Source of the DNA: Apoda limacodes
Taxonomy: Eukaryota; Arthropoda; Insecta; Lepidoptera; Limacodidae
DNA: 64,000 nucleotides
Assembly (NCBI GenBank): GCA_946406115.1
Contig: OX291545.1
Location: 17,576,001 to 17,640,000 of the forward strand
Reading direction: 5' to 3'
Position numbers and translations under genes: made by a program. Every line of letters begins with the position of its first letter. The first letter of the stretch is position 1. Below the pieces are notes generated by a model. It saw only the letters and a program-made list of their open reading frames with translations, was not told the origin of the DNA and searched no databases. Positions 1-11,999 of this stretch are shown here, in pieces.

Positions 1-289
1 AAAAAATCGTAACAAATACAGTTTCAGAGAAACGTAAAAGAGTGGACCATTCAGAAATACATTTTGATACAGACTCAGTATTAACTTATCATCCTACTTG
101 GAATAACTTATTATCTAGTTTTCTCAAATATTGTGAATACCAACGACAATCATAACTACATTATTTATAATATGGTAGACTTATATTTAAGTACGAACCC
201 AATTGACCATTGCATTGACATTATTAAGATACCTACTTTCACGTAGCTCTGCTGCATTAAAAATATCAATTCAATGCAGAAATTGTAAT
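1..289. other. AT-rich non-coding stretch
   Basis: No open frame of note, no repeat end and no RNA motif seen. It ends where a dispersed GGGTTCCGT element begins. Confidence 0.5.
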
Positions 290-737
290 TTTTAGGGTTC
301 CGTACCTCAAAAGGAAAAACCGGAACCCTTATAGGATCACTTTGTTGTCCGTCCGTCCGTTTGTCAAGACCCTTTTTCTCAAGACCGCGTGGAGGTATCA
401 AGCTAAAATTTATATCAAATACTAAGGTCTAATGTCGCTTGGAGCTGTGTAAAAAAAAACTTCTAAGCCAACGCATTCAAAAGATGCAGCCGTTTATGCC
501 GCAAATTTTTGAAACTCGCAAGAGAATCAAAACCTACAGGGTACTTCCCGTGAACTCAGAATCTTGCAATTTGGTACGAAGCAACGTCTTATAGTACAGA
601 TAAAGGAAAAATTGCGAAAACCGTAAATTTTTAGTTACATCATATAATAAAAATATTTTTAAAAATATACAACAACATATAATAACTTCGCACGGAACCC
701 TCGGTGCGCGAGCCAGACTCGCACTTGGCCGGTTTTT
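290..737 (+). repeat. GGGTTCCGT...CTTGGCCGG dispersed element, long copy 1
   Basis: The element opens with TTTAGGGTTCCGTACCTC, runs through the block GTTGTCCGTCCGTCCGTTTG and a CAAGACCCTTTTTCTCAAGA block, and closes with CACGGAACCCTCGGTGCGCG and CACTTGGCCGGTTTTTT. Related long copies at 4960, 25106 and 27577 share both ends and the order of blocks, while the middle diverges. GGGTTCCGT near the start and ACGGAACCC near the end are inverted relative to each other, so the two ends could pair. I know this as a common lepidopteran repeat but cannot assign it to a named superfamily. Confidence 0.8.
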
Positions 738-1727
738 TATACTTACGCGGTTTAACCGTTAACATTTGCTCCTAACAATTTACAAACTCGTTGAACTCGT
801 AAATTACTCCGACAAGTTTTAAGATTCATTGAAGTTGCCCAACTTAACAATGCCACAGACTATATAAAACTATAATACCACGAGATTTTGGTATTAAACG
901 TAGGTACTAACGTTAATCAATGGATTTTGATGTTGATATTATTAAAATACTTATTGGTTGTAGTATAAGTATTTGGCGTTTACTAGTTGGGGTATCACAA
1001 AGTGGCAGAACTGGGTTTATTTATTTATATGTTTGTATTTACAAAAAAAAAGGAATATATATGTATTTGTATCCGTTGTCTGGTATCCATAACCATAGAC
1101 TTCGAGTTCTGTAATCTGTCCTATGGCCTGCGGAATAGCATCACAAAATTGGCCACTTTTTAAAAAGAGACAAAGTGAAACTGTGGTCTTATTTATCTAA
1201 AAGACACCACGCCTTCGCTTCGCCTCTGTCACAGTTTTGCGACCATTTTTTTTCACATCTGGCTAGGGAATGCGCTGTCCAGTTCTTTATGTCTATGTCC
1301 ATAACACAAGCTTTTGCTTACTTCAGGGCCGGGCGGCGCTGTGTGTAATGTCCAAAAAAAAATATTTTATTTATAAAAAAAACCCTAGGTGCGGCGGCAA
1401 AATTCAGTTCATCTCAATAATTTACGCTAGTAATATATAAGTCAATGGTTCATCTTTATTTAGAGGCAATCGTTTCTATTTCTAAACGCTTTGAACGCGT
1501 CGCTTTTAGTCCTTTTGTAACAAGTGAAATTTGCTTTATTTTTGTGAACAATATATAGGTCTGCAGCTGAAATGTTTCCATGAACGGCCGTCATAAATAA
1601 TAATGTGTTTTGGACTGAGGCAGCGGCAGTGCGACACTGATCATACTCTCTGCTGGTGTTATTTACGTGTAAGTACCTATCGAGATGTTGCCTTCTTAGC
1701 ACGTCATAGTAATAACAAGTTTGTTTT
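738..1727. other. Non-coding, short repeat scraps
   Basis: Mostly AT-rich sequence. A stretch near 1180-1260 (accacgccttcgcttcgcct) and a TGTGTGTAATGTCC tail followed by A/T-rich DNA near 1338 look like LINE or SINE scraps; the same TGTGTGTAATGTCC phrase recurs near 30260. No credible exon seen. Confidence 0.4.
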
Positions 1728-1870
1728 AAAAACCGAGTGCGTGTCGAACACGGAATAAGTAAGAGTTCCGTAGAACGAGAATTATTGCGGATATCTAAAA
1801 AACTTATGAACCGATTTTCTCCAAAATATTTTCATTCGTAGTATTTATAGAGCCCGTAGTATCATCGCGT
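1728..1870 (-). repeat. Fragment of GGGTTCCGT element, reverse orientation
   Basis: AAACCGAGTGCGTGTCGAACAC followed by GAGTTCCGTAGAACG and ACTTATGAACCGATTTTCTCC resembles the opposite orientation of the family described at 290-737. It is diverged and incomplete. Confidence 0.45.
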
Positions 1871-2303
1871 TTTCTTTTAGACTTTTAGATCTCGCGGTTA
1901 AAAGTTAGAGAGGGGAGAGATGATACCCATGATAGGGTGCGTGAAAATGTTTTTTCGCAAAAAAAACCCCTAAAAAAGTTTTTAAATTTTTATAACATAC
2001 CTGAGTGGCGCTTTACAAAAGACAGCTCTTTACAAAAGACTGGATCGTAAAAACTGGGCCAAAGTAGGCCTTAACTAATTAGGTCACAAGTTAAATTTAC
2101 AAGAACTTACCCCTTTTGGCGTCAGATGTTTTTTATCAAAACTTTTTTTAAGTACGATTGTATGTAGTGTGTATGTGAATGTCTGTATTGTGTTCCTCTG
2201 TTCAGTATAACTATAAAATATAGAATAAGATCTAAAAATAACAGCCGCGACCTTTCAACCAAAGATCATATGAGTGACTGGCGCGGACGCGCACAGAGTA
2301 TGC

Positions 2304-2355
2304 AAAGAATGAACTAGCTCAACCGACCGAATACCATCTAGATGGTTCATTCTTT
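2304..2355. repeat. Perfect 11-bp stem, 30-nt loop hairpin
   Basis: AAAGAATGAAC at 2304-2314 is the exact reverse complement of GTTCATTCTTT at 2345-2355. The flanks are somewhat GC-rich (gcgcggacgcgc at 2281). Function unknown; it could be the core of a decayed foldback element. Confidence 0.6.
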
Positions 2356-3222
2356 CCTAAACAGTGACATTTTATTATAATCTACCCAAAGACGGCGAAA
2401 TTATAAGGCTGTGACAATGTCTTTGGCTGTGATACTCAGATGAACATAACAAATTTATAAGGGTTCCGTTTTTGCCCTTTGACTACGCAATCCTAAAAAG
2501 ACACAGCTGAAATATGTTGAGGGGGAGAGCAGATTTTGTAAGTTTATTTATATGTGGAGGGTAATCTCAAGAACTACTGCACCTATTTAAAAAAATCTTT
2601 CAGTATTTCAACTATGGTACATTATTCAGATAGACATTGAATTTGAAAAGAAAACAAATGACAACTTTGTTGTTATCACAACTAGAGCACTATTACCTGC
2701 CGTGTTAAAAATAACCATATAAGTCTACATTAATCAATTTTTTTTTACTTTTGAAATAGGTACATAATAAAATTTTAGTGAAATAGCATGGCATTAAATC
2801 AGAGGGCGTGGAAATATCCTCTTTAATGCACTCACCACTTTTAGATGGCGTTGTTTATTTTTGTAAAAATAACTTAATAGGAATGAATTATATTTTTTTA
2901 TTCTCCAGTACTTCTATTTTAAAATAAAAAATAGTAAAAAATAATCAGTAGTCTTTTTAGCAACTTATTGCATAAAGTATGTACTTGCAACATTAAAGCA
3001 CGAGAAACGAGTAAATCCTACTGAAAAGATATGCAACACGGTTCTAGCGCTTATAGCGCTTAATTTATAAATAGATCACACTTTATGTTTTCTACTTGAT
3101 TTGCTTGAGTTAAGAAGAGACTGGTGAGCAATACGGACATGATATAAAAGAACCTTACTACAAAACCCATAATACCAATGAGAACTCTTTCAGACAAAAC
3201 TTCTCCTTTCAGCGCTAATGAC
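2356..3222. other. Non-coding, diverged repeat fragment
   Basis: A GGGTTCCGTTTTTGCCCTTT stretch at 2460 looks like a decayed end of the GGGTTCCGT family. The rest is AT-rich with no recognisable element or exon. Confidence 0.4.
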
Positions 3223-3342
3223 AGTGCAACAAACTTTTCTGACCTTGGGTGTTTGATCGCTAGTGTTATATTTTAACACCATTTCAAAAGGGCGACTGTT
3301 GTTTTAATTTTTGACCATCGGGTCAGAAAAGCTTGTTGCACT
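3223..3342. mobile_element. MITE family B, copy 1 (120 bp)
   Basis: The element starts AGTGCAACAAACTTTTCTGACC and ends with its inverted partner GGTCAGAAAAGCTTGTTGCACT: 22-bp terminal inverted repeats with one mismatch. Between them are the family phrases TCGCTAGTG and GGCGACTGTTGTTTTAATTT. No coding capacity. Four more copies lie at 5404, 6861, 17204 and 50209. No clear target duplication is visible, so the superfamily is undetermined. Confidence 0.85.
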
Positions 3343-4489
3343 TTATCTATTTTATTAAAGCAACGAACAAAAAATTACTTTTATACTTACATACTATAGC
3401 ATAAGATTGTTATTTTTAAAAATTTAAGCCTAATTTTAGCCCAAGAAGATTCAAGGAAGTTAGGACAATACAGAAAAAAATAACATAGCAGGACATTGGA
3501 GCACGTATGGTATAACAACAATTTTATGATCTTTAAACAACACAGCTACCGGGTAACGTTTTGATGTATTTATACAGAGCTGCATATGAATAATATACTT
3601 AAAACTTATCTTTACGAGTATTGGTGAGCGTGTTGGCTCGTCCGTGTTGATAGCATCGCCGTGAGTAATAAAATAAATAGCATTGCATAACATTCAGAAT
3701 GTTTTCACAATAATTTTCTTATACGTACTTACTTCTTGTTACATATAGAGACCGAAAATGGTGCATCGTAAGCTATCTCATCGTTCTTTTATTAGCTATT
3801 GTTTTGGTTTATAGATAAACAAGCTTTTATCCACGACTCCGCTCGGAATAAAATTAATTATCGATGGAACTCCAACGAAATCTACTTGATTATGTAAGGA
3901 GTTATTTACACTTGACGTTTTTCTAAGCAGCTATGTTCTTCCCCTCGTTACATAAAATTTCAATGAAATCAGGTAGCCAGTCCAATTCCTTTCAATCCTC
4001 TGTGCGTTATTCCGACTCACACTTGACAGTTTTAAAATAGTCTATGTCCTTTCCCAAGGTAGGCATGCTATCGCAGTGCTAAATAATTTTATGTCCGGTG
4101 TAGCTGTTTAGCCATGAGTAAAAACGTCAAAACGGACAGACAAAGAGACGTTATGTTTTATAATACATTTTTTTTTTAAATGTTATTTTTCCTAAAGTTA
4201 TTTTACTTGAAAATTCAATATTTTAAAAAAGAAATGTTTTATAACTTATATTTATAAATAGGTACACCTATGTTTCTGTTACGTTACTTTTACGTTTACG
4301 TGGTTGTACAGACCATTTACATCGTACGTGTAGTAAATAAGTAGTTTCTATACGGGCTACTACACTCGGGAAATCCAATTGTTATTAAAAAAAAAACCAA
4401 AAAAGTCTTCTTAAACTATCTATGTATAAATAAGGTGCTCCAAATGTAGTAGATTTCTACAGACTACAATATTCACATCAATAGACATT

Positions 4490-4561
4490 AGCAGAGTGGC
4501 GCAGTGGAAGCGTGCTGGGCCCATAACCCAGAGGTCCGTGGATCGAAACCACGCTCTGCTA
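4490..4561 (+). tRNA. Initiator tRNA-Met (CAU)
   Basis: A 72-nt gene without an intron. The acceptor arm AGCAGAG (4490-4496) pairs with CTCTGCT (4554-4560), and discriminator A is at 4561. The anticodon arm is GCTGGGCCCATAACCCAG, with CAT in a CCCATAA loop. The T arm is GTGG-ATCGAAA-CCAC, with A in place of T at position 54. The A1:U72 pair, the run of GC pairs before the anticodon and A54 are eukaryotic initiator features and separate it from elongator Met. Internal box A (TGGCGCAGTGG) and box B (GGATCGAAACC) are intact, and a T5 run at 4569-4573 should terminate Pol III. It looks functional. No other tRNA lies nearby. Confidence 0.97.
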
Positions 4562-4568
4562 AAATCTC

Positions 4569-4573
4569 TTTTT
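4569..4573 (+). terminator. Pol III T-run terminator of tRNA-iMet
   Basis: TTTTT begins 8 nt after the discriminator base, the usual Pol III stop for a tRNA gene. Confidence 0.8.
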
Positions 4574-4959
4574 GTAATTTGACTACAACCAGAAAACACA
4601 AAAGTGAAATATGAATACATCACAATGAAAGTTAGTATCGAAACTAAACTAAAATATTGTCTTCCGTCATGTTTTTGAAGCAATTTCTTTAAGCGCAGGT
4701 AAATAAACATACATACATAACATCACGCCTGTTTCCTAGACGGGTAGGCAGAGACCAAAGACTGTAACTGACACTGAATCAAAATGCGATGCTTTAAAGG
4801 ATAAATTACATAATTATACGTATCTCTACAAAACAAGCATCCAAACCTACATATGTGTATGTATAAAAAGCATGCAAATAACAAAAATAGGAATATTAGT
4901 ATTCTCGTAAGTTTAGAAAGATTTAAAGCATTTTAAGAATAAAACTTTTGACTGTTAGT

Positions 4960-5370
4960 TTTTTTAGGGTTCCGTATCCAAAGGGTATTTCGAGGTACCC
5001 TATTACTAAGACTCTGCTGTCCGTCCGTCTGTCTCCAGGCTGTATCTCATGAACCGTGATAGTTAGAAAGTTGAAATTTTCACAAAAGATGTATTTCTGT
5101 TGCAGCTATAACAACAAATACTAAAAAATAGAATTAAATAAATATTTAAGGGGGCTCCCATACAAACAAACGTGATTATTTTGCTCGATTTTGCTCGATA
5201 TTGATAACGGCTACAGGTAGACGCTTAAAATATTGACAGAATAAAAGTTATATAGTCACTTTAAAATAAATAATTAAGTTAAAATAAAACAATCATTTAA
5301 GGAGGGCTCCCATAAAACAAAAGTGTTTTTTCCTTCGTGCGCGAGTCCGACTCGCACTGGGCCGATTTTT
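4960..5370 (+). repeat. GGGTTCCGT element, copy 2
   Basis: Opens TTTTTAGGGTTCCGTATCC, contains GTCCGTCCGTCTGTC and CATGAACCGTGATAGTTAG, and closes GCGCGAGTCCGACTCGCACT with GGGCCGATTTTT. The middle carries GGGGGCTCCCATAC twice, unlike the copy at 290, so it belongs to a different subfamily. Confidence 0.8.
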
Positions 5371-5403
5371 AGGTAATAACCTAGGTAGGTGGAAGGTAGG
5401 TAC

Positions 5404-5534
5404 AGTGCAACAAACTTTTCTGAACCTCTGACCTTGGGTGTTTGGTCGCTAGTGTCATTGTAAGTTCACACCATTTCAATATGGCGACTGTAGTTTTAAT
5501 TTTAGACTTCTGGGTCAGAAACAAATGTTGCACT
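5404..5534. mobile_element. MITE family B, copy 2 (131 bp)
   Basis: AGTGCAACAAACTTTTCTGA at the left and a TGTTGCACT end at the right, with the family core TGGTCGCTAGTGTC and AATATGGCGACTGTAGTTTT. The right inverted repeat has lost part of its AAAAGC block. A 60-codon plus frame here (5442-5624) is only the element read through. Confidence 0.85.
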
Positions 5535-6690
5535 AGTGGTAGTGTAAAAATCTTGTCTTTTGCCAGGTTTTTGGTTTTTTTTTTAGATCTGCTTTTGTTT
5601 TTTTATTTTACTTATAACAGCTGAAATATGTTTTACATCAATTACTTGCCGAATTCAACATTCTTTATTTATGAACAGACTGTTTCATAATGTAAGTAAT
5701 TGAAGACACTTTTTGCGAATTTTATTATTAATTTTGGCTCTAATAGCTTTTACTAAATTTTTCCTCGAGGGCTCAATATATCCAATTCAACCATCTGCTT
5801 CGAAATCAAACAAAACTTTTAAAAAAGAAAGCTAACAAAATTAGAATACAATATTCTAATAGACAATGACTAATAAATGAAAGCATTTCGTGACTGAAGT
5901 CAATACTGTTCAAGATTTATGATTGCATGTGGAGGGGAATCGGGTTTAAAGCAATATTAGTATTCCTTTTACCCCAAAAGTTGAGCAATGATGATGACCG
6001 GACACTCCCTGACTTCACGATTAGACAAGAGGGTTCGCCCCTCGCGGTAGGGTGGCCAGGTTACTAATGTCATCAACTAAGGTGCAACATATGAAATTGT
6101 AGTGATTATTTGTAAATGAACACGAAAATAATGGATGATGCACAACATGTTGAATGATATACGGTGAACGATAAACTTCTGAACCCGATATCATGGATGC
6201 GCTACTGCATAACCGTACAATAACATGAATGACATAATTTCCATTCTCGCATCTTTTGTGAGTGGAAAGTAGAACGATATTAACAAACATTTTCTTAGAA
6301 ATCTTTCAAGTTTCCGTTGCTGCGTGTTGTAACTTTAACCAAAGGAATAGATTTTTTTAACCAAGTATGCGTACGTTGTGTTTGTAGGATTTAAATGATA
6401 TTTGTTATTGTTTTATTTTCCAATTGATTACTATCTATAGCCCTACCAGATTATTTCTCTATTATTTTTATACTAATCTATATAGCTATATACTTTTTTA
6501 ACGTATCACTTAACAATTTATACCGTTTACTGAAGCTATGACAAATAGCAGAAAATACAACCGTAAAATATCAGTATAAAACCACAGCGTAAAATTTTCA
6601 TGTCTGTGGTATAAATAACAGATATAATATAATTATAAGTTAAAGAGACTGTATATTTATTATAACAAATTATGTTTATGTGGAAAATAA
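5535..6690. other. Non-coding, no recognised feature
   Basis: AT-rich sequence with scattered short frames and no splice-bounded coding pattern. A CCTCGCGGTAGGGTGGCCAG phrase near 6039 is locally GC-rich but not identified. Confidence 0.4.
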
Positions 6691-6696
6691 AGAAAT

Positions 6697-6718
6697 TTAT
6701 TATTATTATTATTATTAT
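6697..6718. repeat. (TTA)n microsatellite
   Basis: About seven perfect TTA/ATT units. A minus-strand frame through it encodes a run of isoleucines and is not a gene. Confidence 0.9.
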
Positions 6719-6860
6719 AATAGATATAGGAATGCTTGCTCGTATAATAAATAGTACTGAATAAAAAAACTTCAAACATACTTACATTATATTTAACTTA
6801 ATGTAACATTATACTTATTGTAACTTTTATGTTTTAATTCATTGTTATGATACTACATAC

Positions 6861-6979
6861 AGTGTAATAAACTTTTCTGACTTGGTCTCTGTCGCTAGTG
6901 TCGCGTAAGTTCACAGCATTTTAATATAGCGACCGTAGTTTTGTTGTTGGACCACTGGATCAAAAAAAAATGTTGTACT
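6861..6979. mobile_element. MITE family B, copy 3 (diverged)
   Basis: AGTGTAATAAACTTTTCTGA on the left and TGTTGTACT on the right, with the core GTCGCTAGTGTCGCGTAAG and ATATAGCGACCGTAGTTTTG. Both ends carry the same G-to-A-type change, consistent with an old copy. Confidence 0.75.
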
Positions 6980-8534
6980 ATTTACATGTTGTAACAGCTC
7001 GTGAGTCGTCGACGAGCGTGACTAGTACAAGAAACAAAACGTGTATGACAACGTGTATGGACAGAGCTTGGTACAAATGAATATGAAATGACTGACACCG
7101 AAAGTTGTTGCTCGTCGGAAGGATCAGAGAAAGTTGAAGTAACGTGCATAGAAACTAGAATTGGCACAAGACTGACAGAACCTAAACAGAATGCTTAATA
7201 GCCCATACAAGCTACTACCACCAATTTTTTTTTTCAGGGCCACTATTGACAAAACGGAATACTTACCTATATATATATGTGGGATTCTGTTTTTAAAAAT
7301 AAAATGGAAATACATAATTGTGATGTATGTAATCACTTGTATAGAAAAAGCCATAATGGTTTTTTTTATTAGGTACTCTAAAATTCTATTCGTTTATACT
7401 TGCACAGGACTTACTTTTGAATGTAAGTCAAAGACATACGAAAAGTAGATTGTGTAATAAAGGTGGTAAAGAGAGAATAACTAACGAGAGGCTATTTCGA
7501 AGCCTAAGGCCGAAGGCCAAAGGCTTTAATGACTCGAGTTTGTAGTTTTCGTATAACCTGTGTTACACAAAATGATTTTCATCACATTTACGAGTAAATA
7601 AATAAAAATATAAGGTGAATATATTCTCATCAAAACACAATTGAAATGGCGGGAATAGAAGTAGAGGAAACCGCTAACGCCAGATGGCGTTAGATATCTA
7701 ATGAATTAAAAAGTTTTGGCTAAAGTGATTTGTTATAGAAACTTGTAAGTACGTCACTACGGGTTAGTGTGATGAAAAAGTATTTATTACCATTTGTGAG
7801 AAATTTTAAAGTGTTATTCTGATTTTCGATCAGTGAAAATCTGTGGAACAGTATTATTTCCAAACTATTTTGGGCAAGAGACCCCTTTTCCAAAATGAAC
7901 TGGAGTTAATGGACTTATGAAATGGAATTAATGGAGTTAATGAACTGGAGGTACTGGTACTTCACAACCGCACAGCCTAATTTAAAAATTGTAAAATAAA
8001 AATTACTTTAAAATCTTAATAATTATTAATATAATTTACGTTAAAATGCTTAAGTAGGTAAATATTTTTTGAAAAAAAAACATTAAAATTATTCTTATAA
8101 CAAGTTGGTACAAGTAACACAACTTATACAGTATCCTAAAAGTTTCAAATGAGCACTTGTGTTAATTAAAAATGAGTTTTCATGTCGATCCCTGTGAAAC
8201 AGATATCGACTCTAAGGGACCACCATTTTGGGAATCCCTGGTCTATGTGGACAACCAACAAGACATTCTATTAGAAATCGGAGCAATCCTACCGAATGTG
8301 GGTCGACCTTTTTATAAGTAATTAGGCAGGTGAGTGAATATTTCGCGTAACTGCCAAACATATTCCTACTATATTATATTTCCTACACTGACTCCAGATA
8401 ATCGAAGCAGAAATATTTTCAGAAGGAAATTGTTTACATTTGAACGGTTAAAACTTCAACCAATTCAGCGCCGCCGATTCCGGGAGACCACCCGTGCCGA
8501 GTATAATGCACTTGACGTCCGTATAACTCATATT
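6980..8534. other. Non-coding, one perfect inverted repeat
   Basis: CTAACGCCA-GA-TGGCGTTAG is a 20-bp inverted repeat at 7674-7693. GTCGTCGACGAGC near 7007 is also self-complementary. The rest is AT-rich and unassigned. Confidence 0.45.
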
Positions 8535-8556
8535 TGTGTACCGGTACCGGTACACA
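8535..8556. repeat. 22-bp perfect palindrome centred on GGTACC
   Basis: TGTGTACCGGTACCGGTACACA reads the same on both strands. It lies inside a 137-codon plus-strand frame (8334-8747) that shows no domain, signal or splice support. Confidence 0.7.
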
Positions 8557-8747
8557 TCAACAAAGGTACGACTCGCTCTGAGTTACGCACGTCCGTCCGG
8601 GTGTCATGTGCTGCTGCCAGAGCTTTTTATCAAAGAAAACATACAAGTTTAATGGAGAATTTATTAATGATTATTTTTAACAGTTTGAGTAATATTTGGA
8701 TAACATATGTTTATTTGTTTCTGAATATTTATATTGCATTTATATGA

Positions 8748-9000
8748 CATAGGTACTACCTTTTACCCGTGTCTCTGAATTCGGTAATTGCCGTTGGATT
8801 GCTTTCAACCCTGTACCCAACATCTAGTTAACACATTAGACCGTTGTGAAGCGACAAAATTGTGCTCCACGCGGAAAACTAGATTCTCTTGGGAACTCTA
8901 AATTGAAATTAAAAGTGTTTGCTCTAACATAATCTAAAAGCTATTCCAGTGCCAAAAATTAAATAAATTGTTTTTTTTTCTGATCTGACTATGCAGAGCC
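8748..9000. other. AT-rich non-coding
   Basis: No feature seen. Confidence 0.4.
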
Positions 9001-9170
9001 ATTACTTCTTCACCCGACTTTTGGGGCGAGACTCTGAAGGAGTCTCAGCCCATATAGCGCCCAACGCTCAAGGGCTCCCCGCGGGGTGAGCCTCGGCTTG
9101 GGTTGTCTTTGACCAGCGTGAACCTTGAACCCGAAGGTGAGTCAGCGCCAGGAGGGGAGGGGTAAATTAG
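9001..9170. repeat. GC-rich island, probable element fragment
   Basis: A sharply bounded GC-rich block with nested short inverted repeats (GACTCTGAAGGAGTC and GGCTCCCCGCGGGGTGAGCC), flanked by AT-rich DNA. No open frame. It resembles the structured end of a mobile element or a Pol III transcript more than an exon; identity not known. Confidence 0.45.
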
Positions 9171-9978
9171 ATGTTCCGTTGCAACATTAACCAAATAACA
9201 AATTGTTAAACAGACTTTTCCATTTATATATTAGATAAAATAAGGATGTTTCAAATTCAATTACCCAAAATGATGGAACTATAATGCAAATAGCAAAACT
9301 TTTAGTATCTATGCGTATCTAAACAAATTCCCTGGTCTGTTTTCGCATTCCATTTACGAAGAAGAGTAGTGACCTAGAGACTCGTATCATACACACAGGA
9401 AGACAAACTGACGGACATACAATAGAGTGACAGCAAAAGGGCACCAGGTCAAGTTCTATTAGACATATTTAGACTTGCGCATGGGAGAGTTCCGTATCTA
9501 CCACGAACTAATATTTTTTAAAGCTCATATCAAAACTGACTGTTAACTTGATTAGTTAATAATTTTTAAAATTTTAAGACACAAAGTATGGAACACGAAA
9601 AAAAGAAAGGAAGATAAAGAATTATTTTTTTTAAACTAATGTTATGCAGTTGGCTGCTTTAGTTTTTTCTTTGTAAAATTTAGATAAAACTACTTTCGCC
9701 GGAACATTATTTGGATTGCTGCAGATTTTTTGATCATTTTTCGGGAAATCTTAATTTACGAAAAGCTATGGAAAAATAAAAAAATAAACTGTGTTTATTT
9801 TCACCGCAGACGCGATAATAGCATTGGCCTGTGCTCTTTTTTTTATACATTATTGTTGTGTCATTTCATTAAAATATTAATTGAAATCATTGATGTAAAC
9901 AAAAAAGGGATTGAAATGTTTGTAGTTATTATAATGTTTTTGTCGTTATTACTCAAGTACATTGATTATTCACATCAC
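9171..9978. other. Non-coding
   Basis: AT-rich. An 87-codon plus frame at 9730-9993 is low-complexity (Ile/Leu/Lys-rich) with no recognisable motif. Confidence 0.4.
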
Positions 9979-10150
9979 TTTTCGGTGAGGTAAAACCTCG
10001 TGAGGAAACCTGCATACGTTAAAAATTGGCGTAGGTATATGAAGTCCAAAATCCGCACTGGGCCCGCGTGTGTACTATGGCCCAAATCACCCTCGTGAGG
10101 GGTAGGCAGTGCCCCAACAGTGGAGACGTTTTAGGCTAGTAAGGAGGTGG
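9979..10150 (+). mobile_element. LINE 3'-tail fragment
   Basis: TTCGGTGAGGTAAAACCTCG, TGAGGAAACCTGCATACG, TCCGCACTGGGCCCGCGTG and ACTATGGCCCAAATCACCCT, then GAGGGGTAGGCAGTGCCCC, occur in this order. It is the familiar lepidopteran RTE-type LINE 3' untranslated region (recalled, not searched). No reverse-transcriptase coding sequence is attached, so it is a 5'-truncated copy. Confidence 0.7.
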
Positions 10151-10527
10151 CAATTTCCTGTATAACTGTGCAACATTTTAAGATTAGATATAGTGCTTCT
10201 ACAAAATATTTGCACATCCTAAAAACAACACAGTGTATACAAGTTTGTGTGTAAGTTAGTACACAGCAAATAGCTAACAACAAGCTATGCGATAAGAACT
10301 AATACATACAAAACAGTTCCTTTATTTACATTTTACAGTCGATGTGTGCCTATTGTAGACATTCTACACCTATAAATACCTGTATAAGAAAAATATCTTT
10401 GACGAAATGACAGATGGACAAAAGGACAGAAAAACAAGTGAATAATCTTACACAAATTCTATTAAAGGTAAGAACCTACTTTGAAAACAATTTACAAATC
10501 CCCTAAAATACTTAAATAAGTATCAAC
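10151..10527. other. Non-coding
   Basis: AT-rich, nothing recognised. Confidence 0.4.
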
Positions 10528-10561
10528 TTACCTACGTTAGCATATATGCTAACGTAGGTAA
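10528..10561. repeat. 34-bp perfect palindrome
   Basis: The left arm TTACCTACGTTAGCATA (10528-10544) is followed at once by its exact reverse complement (10545-10561), with no loop. The bases on either side no longer match. Function unknown. Confidence 0.9.
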
Positions 10562-11104
10562 CGTAGCTATAGCTATACTTATATCTGAATTTCTAAATAT
10601 AGCCACTTCAGGTCTGCTCATTATTTCCTATACTATGGTGCAGTTCTTGAAATTATGGCTACCATAAATATTTTCATTATAATTATAGATTATATCCATT
10701 TAGACGACCATATGAATCAGTTAACAGTCTGTGTATCAGTCAGCCTGATCTTTAACATTTATTTTATAAGTATTATTTTGGTAACGTGGAATGTCCTAAA
10801 GATGTCACCTAAACCAAAAGTTAAAAAGCATTAAAATGTGTCAAATGGTTAACCCACGACCCGCATGTGAGCCCCAACCAGCCAGTAGCCAAAGCGTCGG
10901 TCGCCCCTCCTTATCCGTTCACACCACATTACAATAAATGCTTTGACAGCTAAAAATAACAAATTAAACTTCACACACAACATTGCTATAAAGATTAGAA
11001 CGGTGGCTTCAGAACCGTCTAGTCTGAATTATACTTAAATAAAATAACAAAATTCTAACTAAAATTCTTGTCGAATTGCATTCAAGCAGAAGAAATTGAA
11101 GAGC
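10562..11104. other. Non-coding
   Basis: No recognised element. A C/G-richer stretch at 10850-10925 (acccgcatgtgagccccaac) is unassigned. Confidence 0.4.
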
Positions 11105-11273
11105 AAAACATTTTGTACGCTTTGTAACCTTGACTGAGAGGTTCGCGGTGACACATTTACTTGTTTACAATATACAATCCAGTTTTGCGATATTTTATGC
11201 AAATTGTGTACTCTACTTACTATTTGTTTTGCCTTATGTGTTTTTATTGCTATATGACATTATGATTGCTTCG
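11105..11273 (+). repeat. Left arm of 160-bp inverted repeat
   Basis: From AAAACATTTTGTACGC to ATGATTGCTTC this sequence recurs, reverse-complemented, at 12333-12493 at roughly nine positions in ten. Shared blocks include GACACATTTACTTGTTTAC, AAATTGTGTACTCTACTTAC and TTATTGCTATATGA. The 69-codon frame at 11130-11339 is an artefact of this arm. Confidence 0.85.
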
Positions 11274-11999
11274 TTATACCCCCTATTATATACTCAAATG
11301 ATTATCTCTCACAAAACCAAGCTTAAAGTAAAATTCTAACTTCAATAAAATAATTAACTTGTGTAAATTTAGTTAACATAACTTCGTAACATCGAATCGA
11401 ACTGTGATGTTAATTAATTATTCATTAATTGATCATTATTTTAAGAATATAATTGTAAATTCTTAGTTCTAACAACGTGACTACTTATTTGTATGCATAA
11501 TGTATTAATATTATTATTTATAATAGATCGAAAGTCCCATTAAAATAACATTCACCAATAACTTTAATCAAAACTATATTAATCTTCGTTTAGAAAACGT
11601 ATTTATCACAGCGTGCCTTCAATTAGATTAAATTAAATCTTGACTCCAAATACGGGTTGAATAGACACAAACTAAGTCAATACGAGTGAGGTCATGTGAG
11701 CTTAAAAAATGTCAAATGTCCCGTTGTTTAATGAAATTTATTTTCCAAATGATTTCCATTGTTTGCTCTGGAAATGAGCACACACACACTTTGTCACTAG
11801 CAGATCTGGTCTTTGTTTACAGTGTTGAAATTATCGTGACGTCATCCGCATTAAGTTTCGTATGCACTCGTTACAGAGTACTTTACATCTGTACTGGATG
11901 CTTTGCGTAACATGAAATTTACAAGAGATAAGGACATAATTTACGTCTAACAAATTTGCTCATCTGTTATTTTGTGAGATGCCTTATATAGTTATGTAA
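11274..11999. other. Spacer of the inverted repeat
   Basis: AT-rich with no transposase-like frame. A 74-codon plus frame at 11686-11910 has no motif. Confidence 0.4.

Noticed and set aside
8334..8747. 137-codon plus-strand frame
   Set aside because: No domain, signal or splice support; it contains a 22-bp palindrome and ends in AT-driven hydrophobic codons. Likely chance or repeat-derived.
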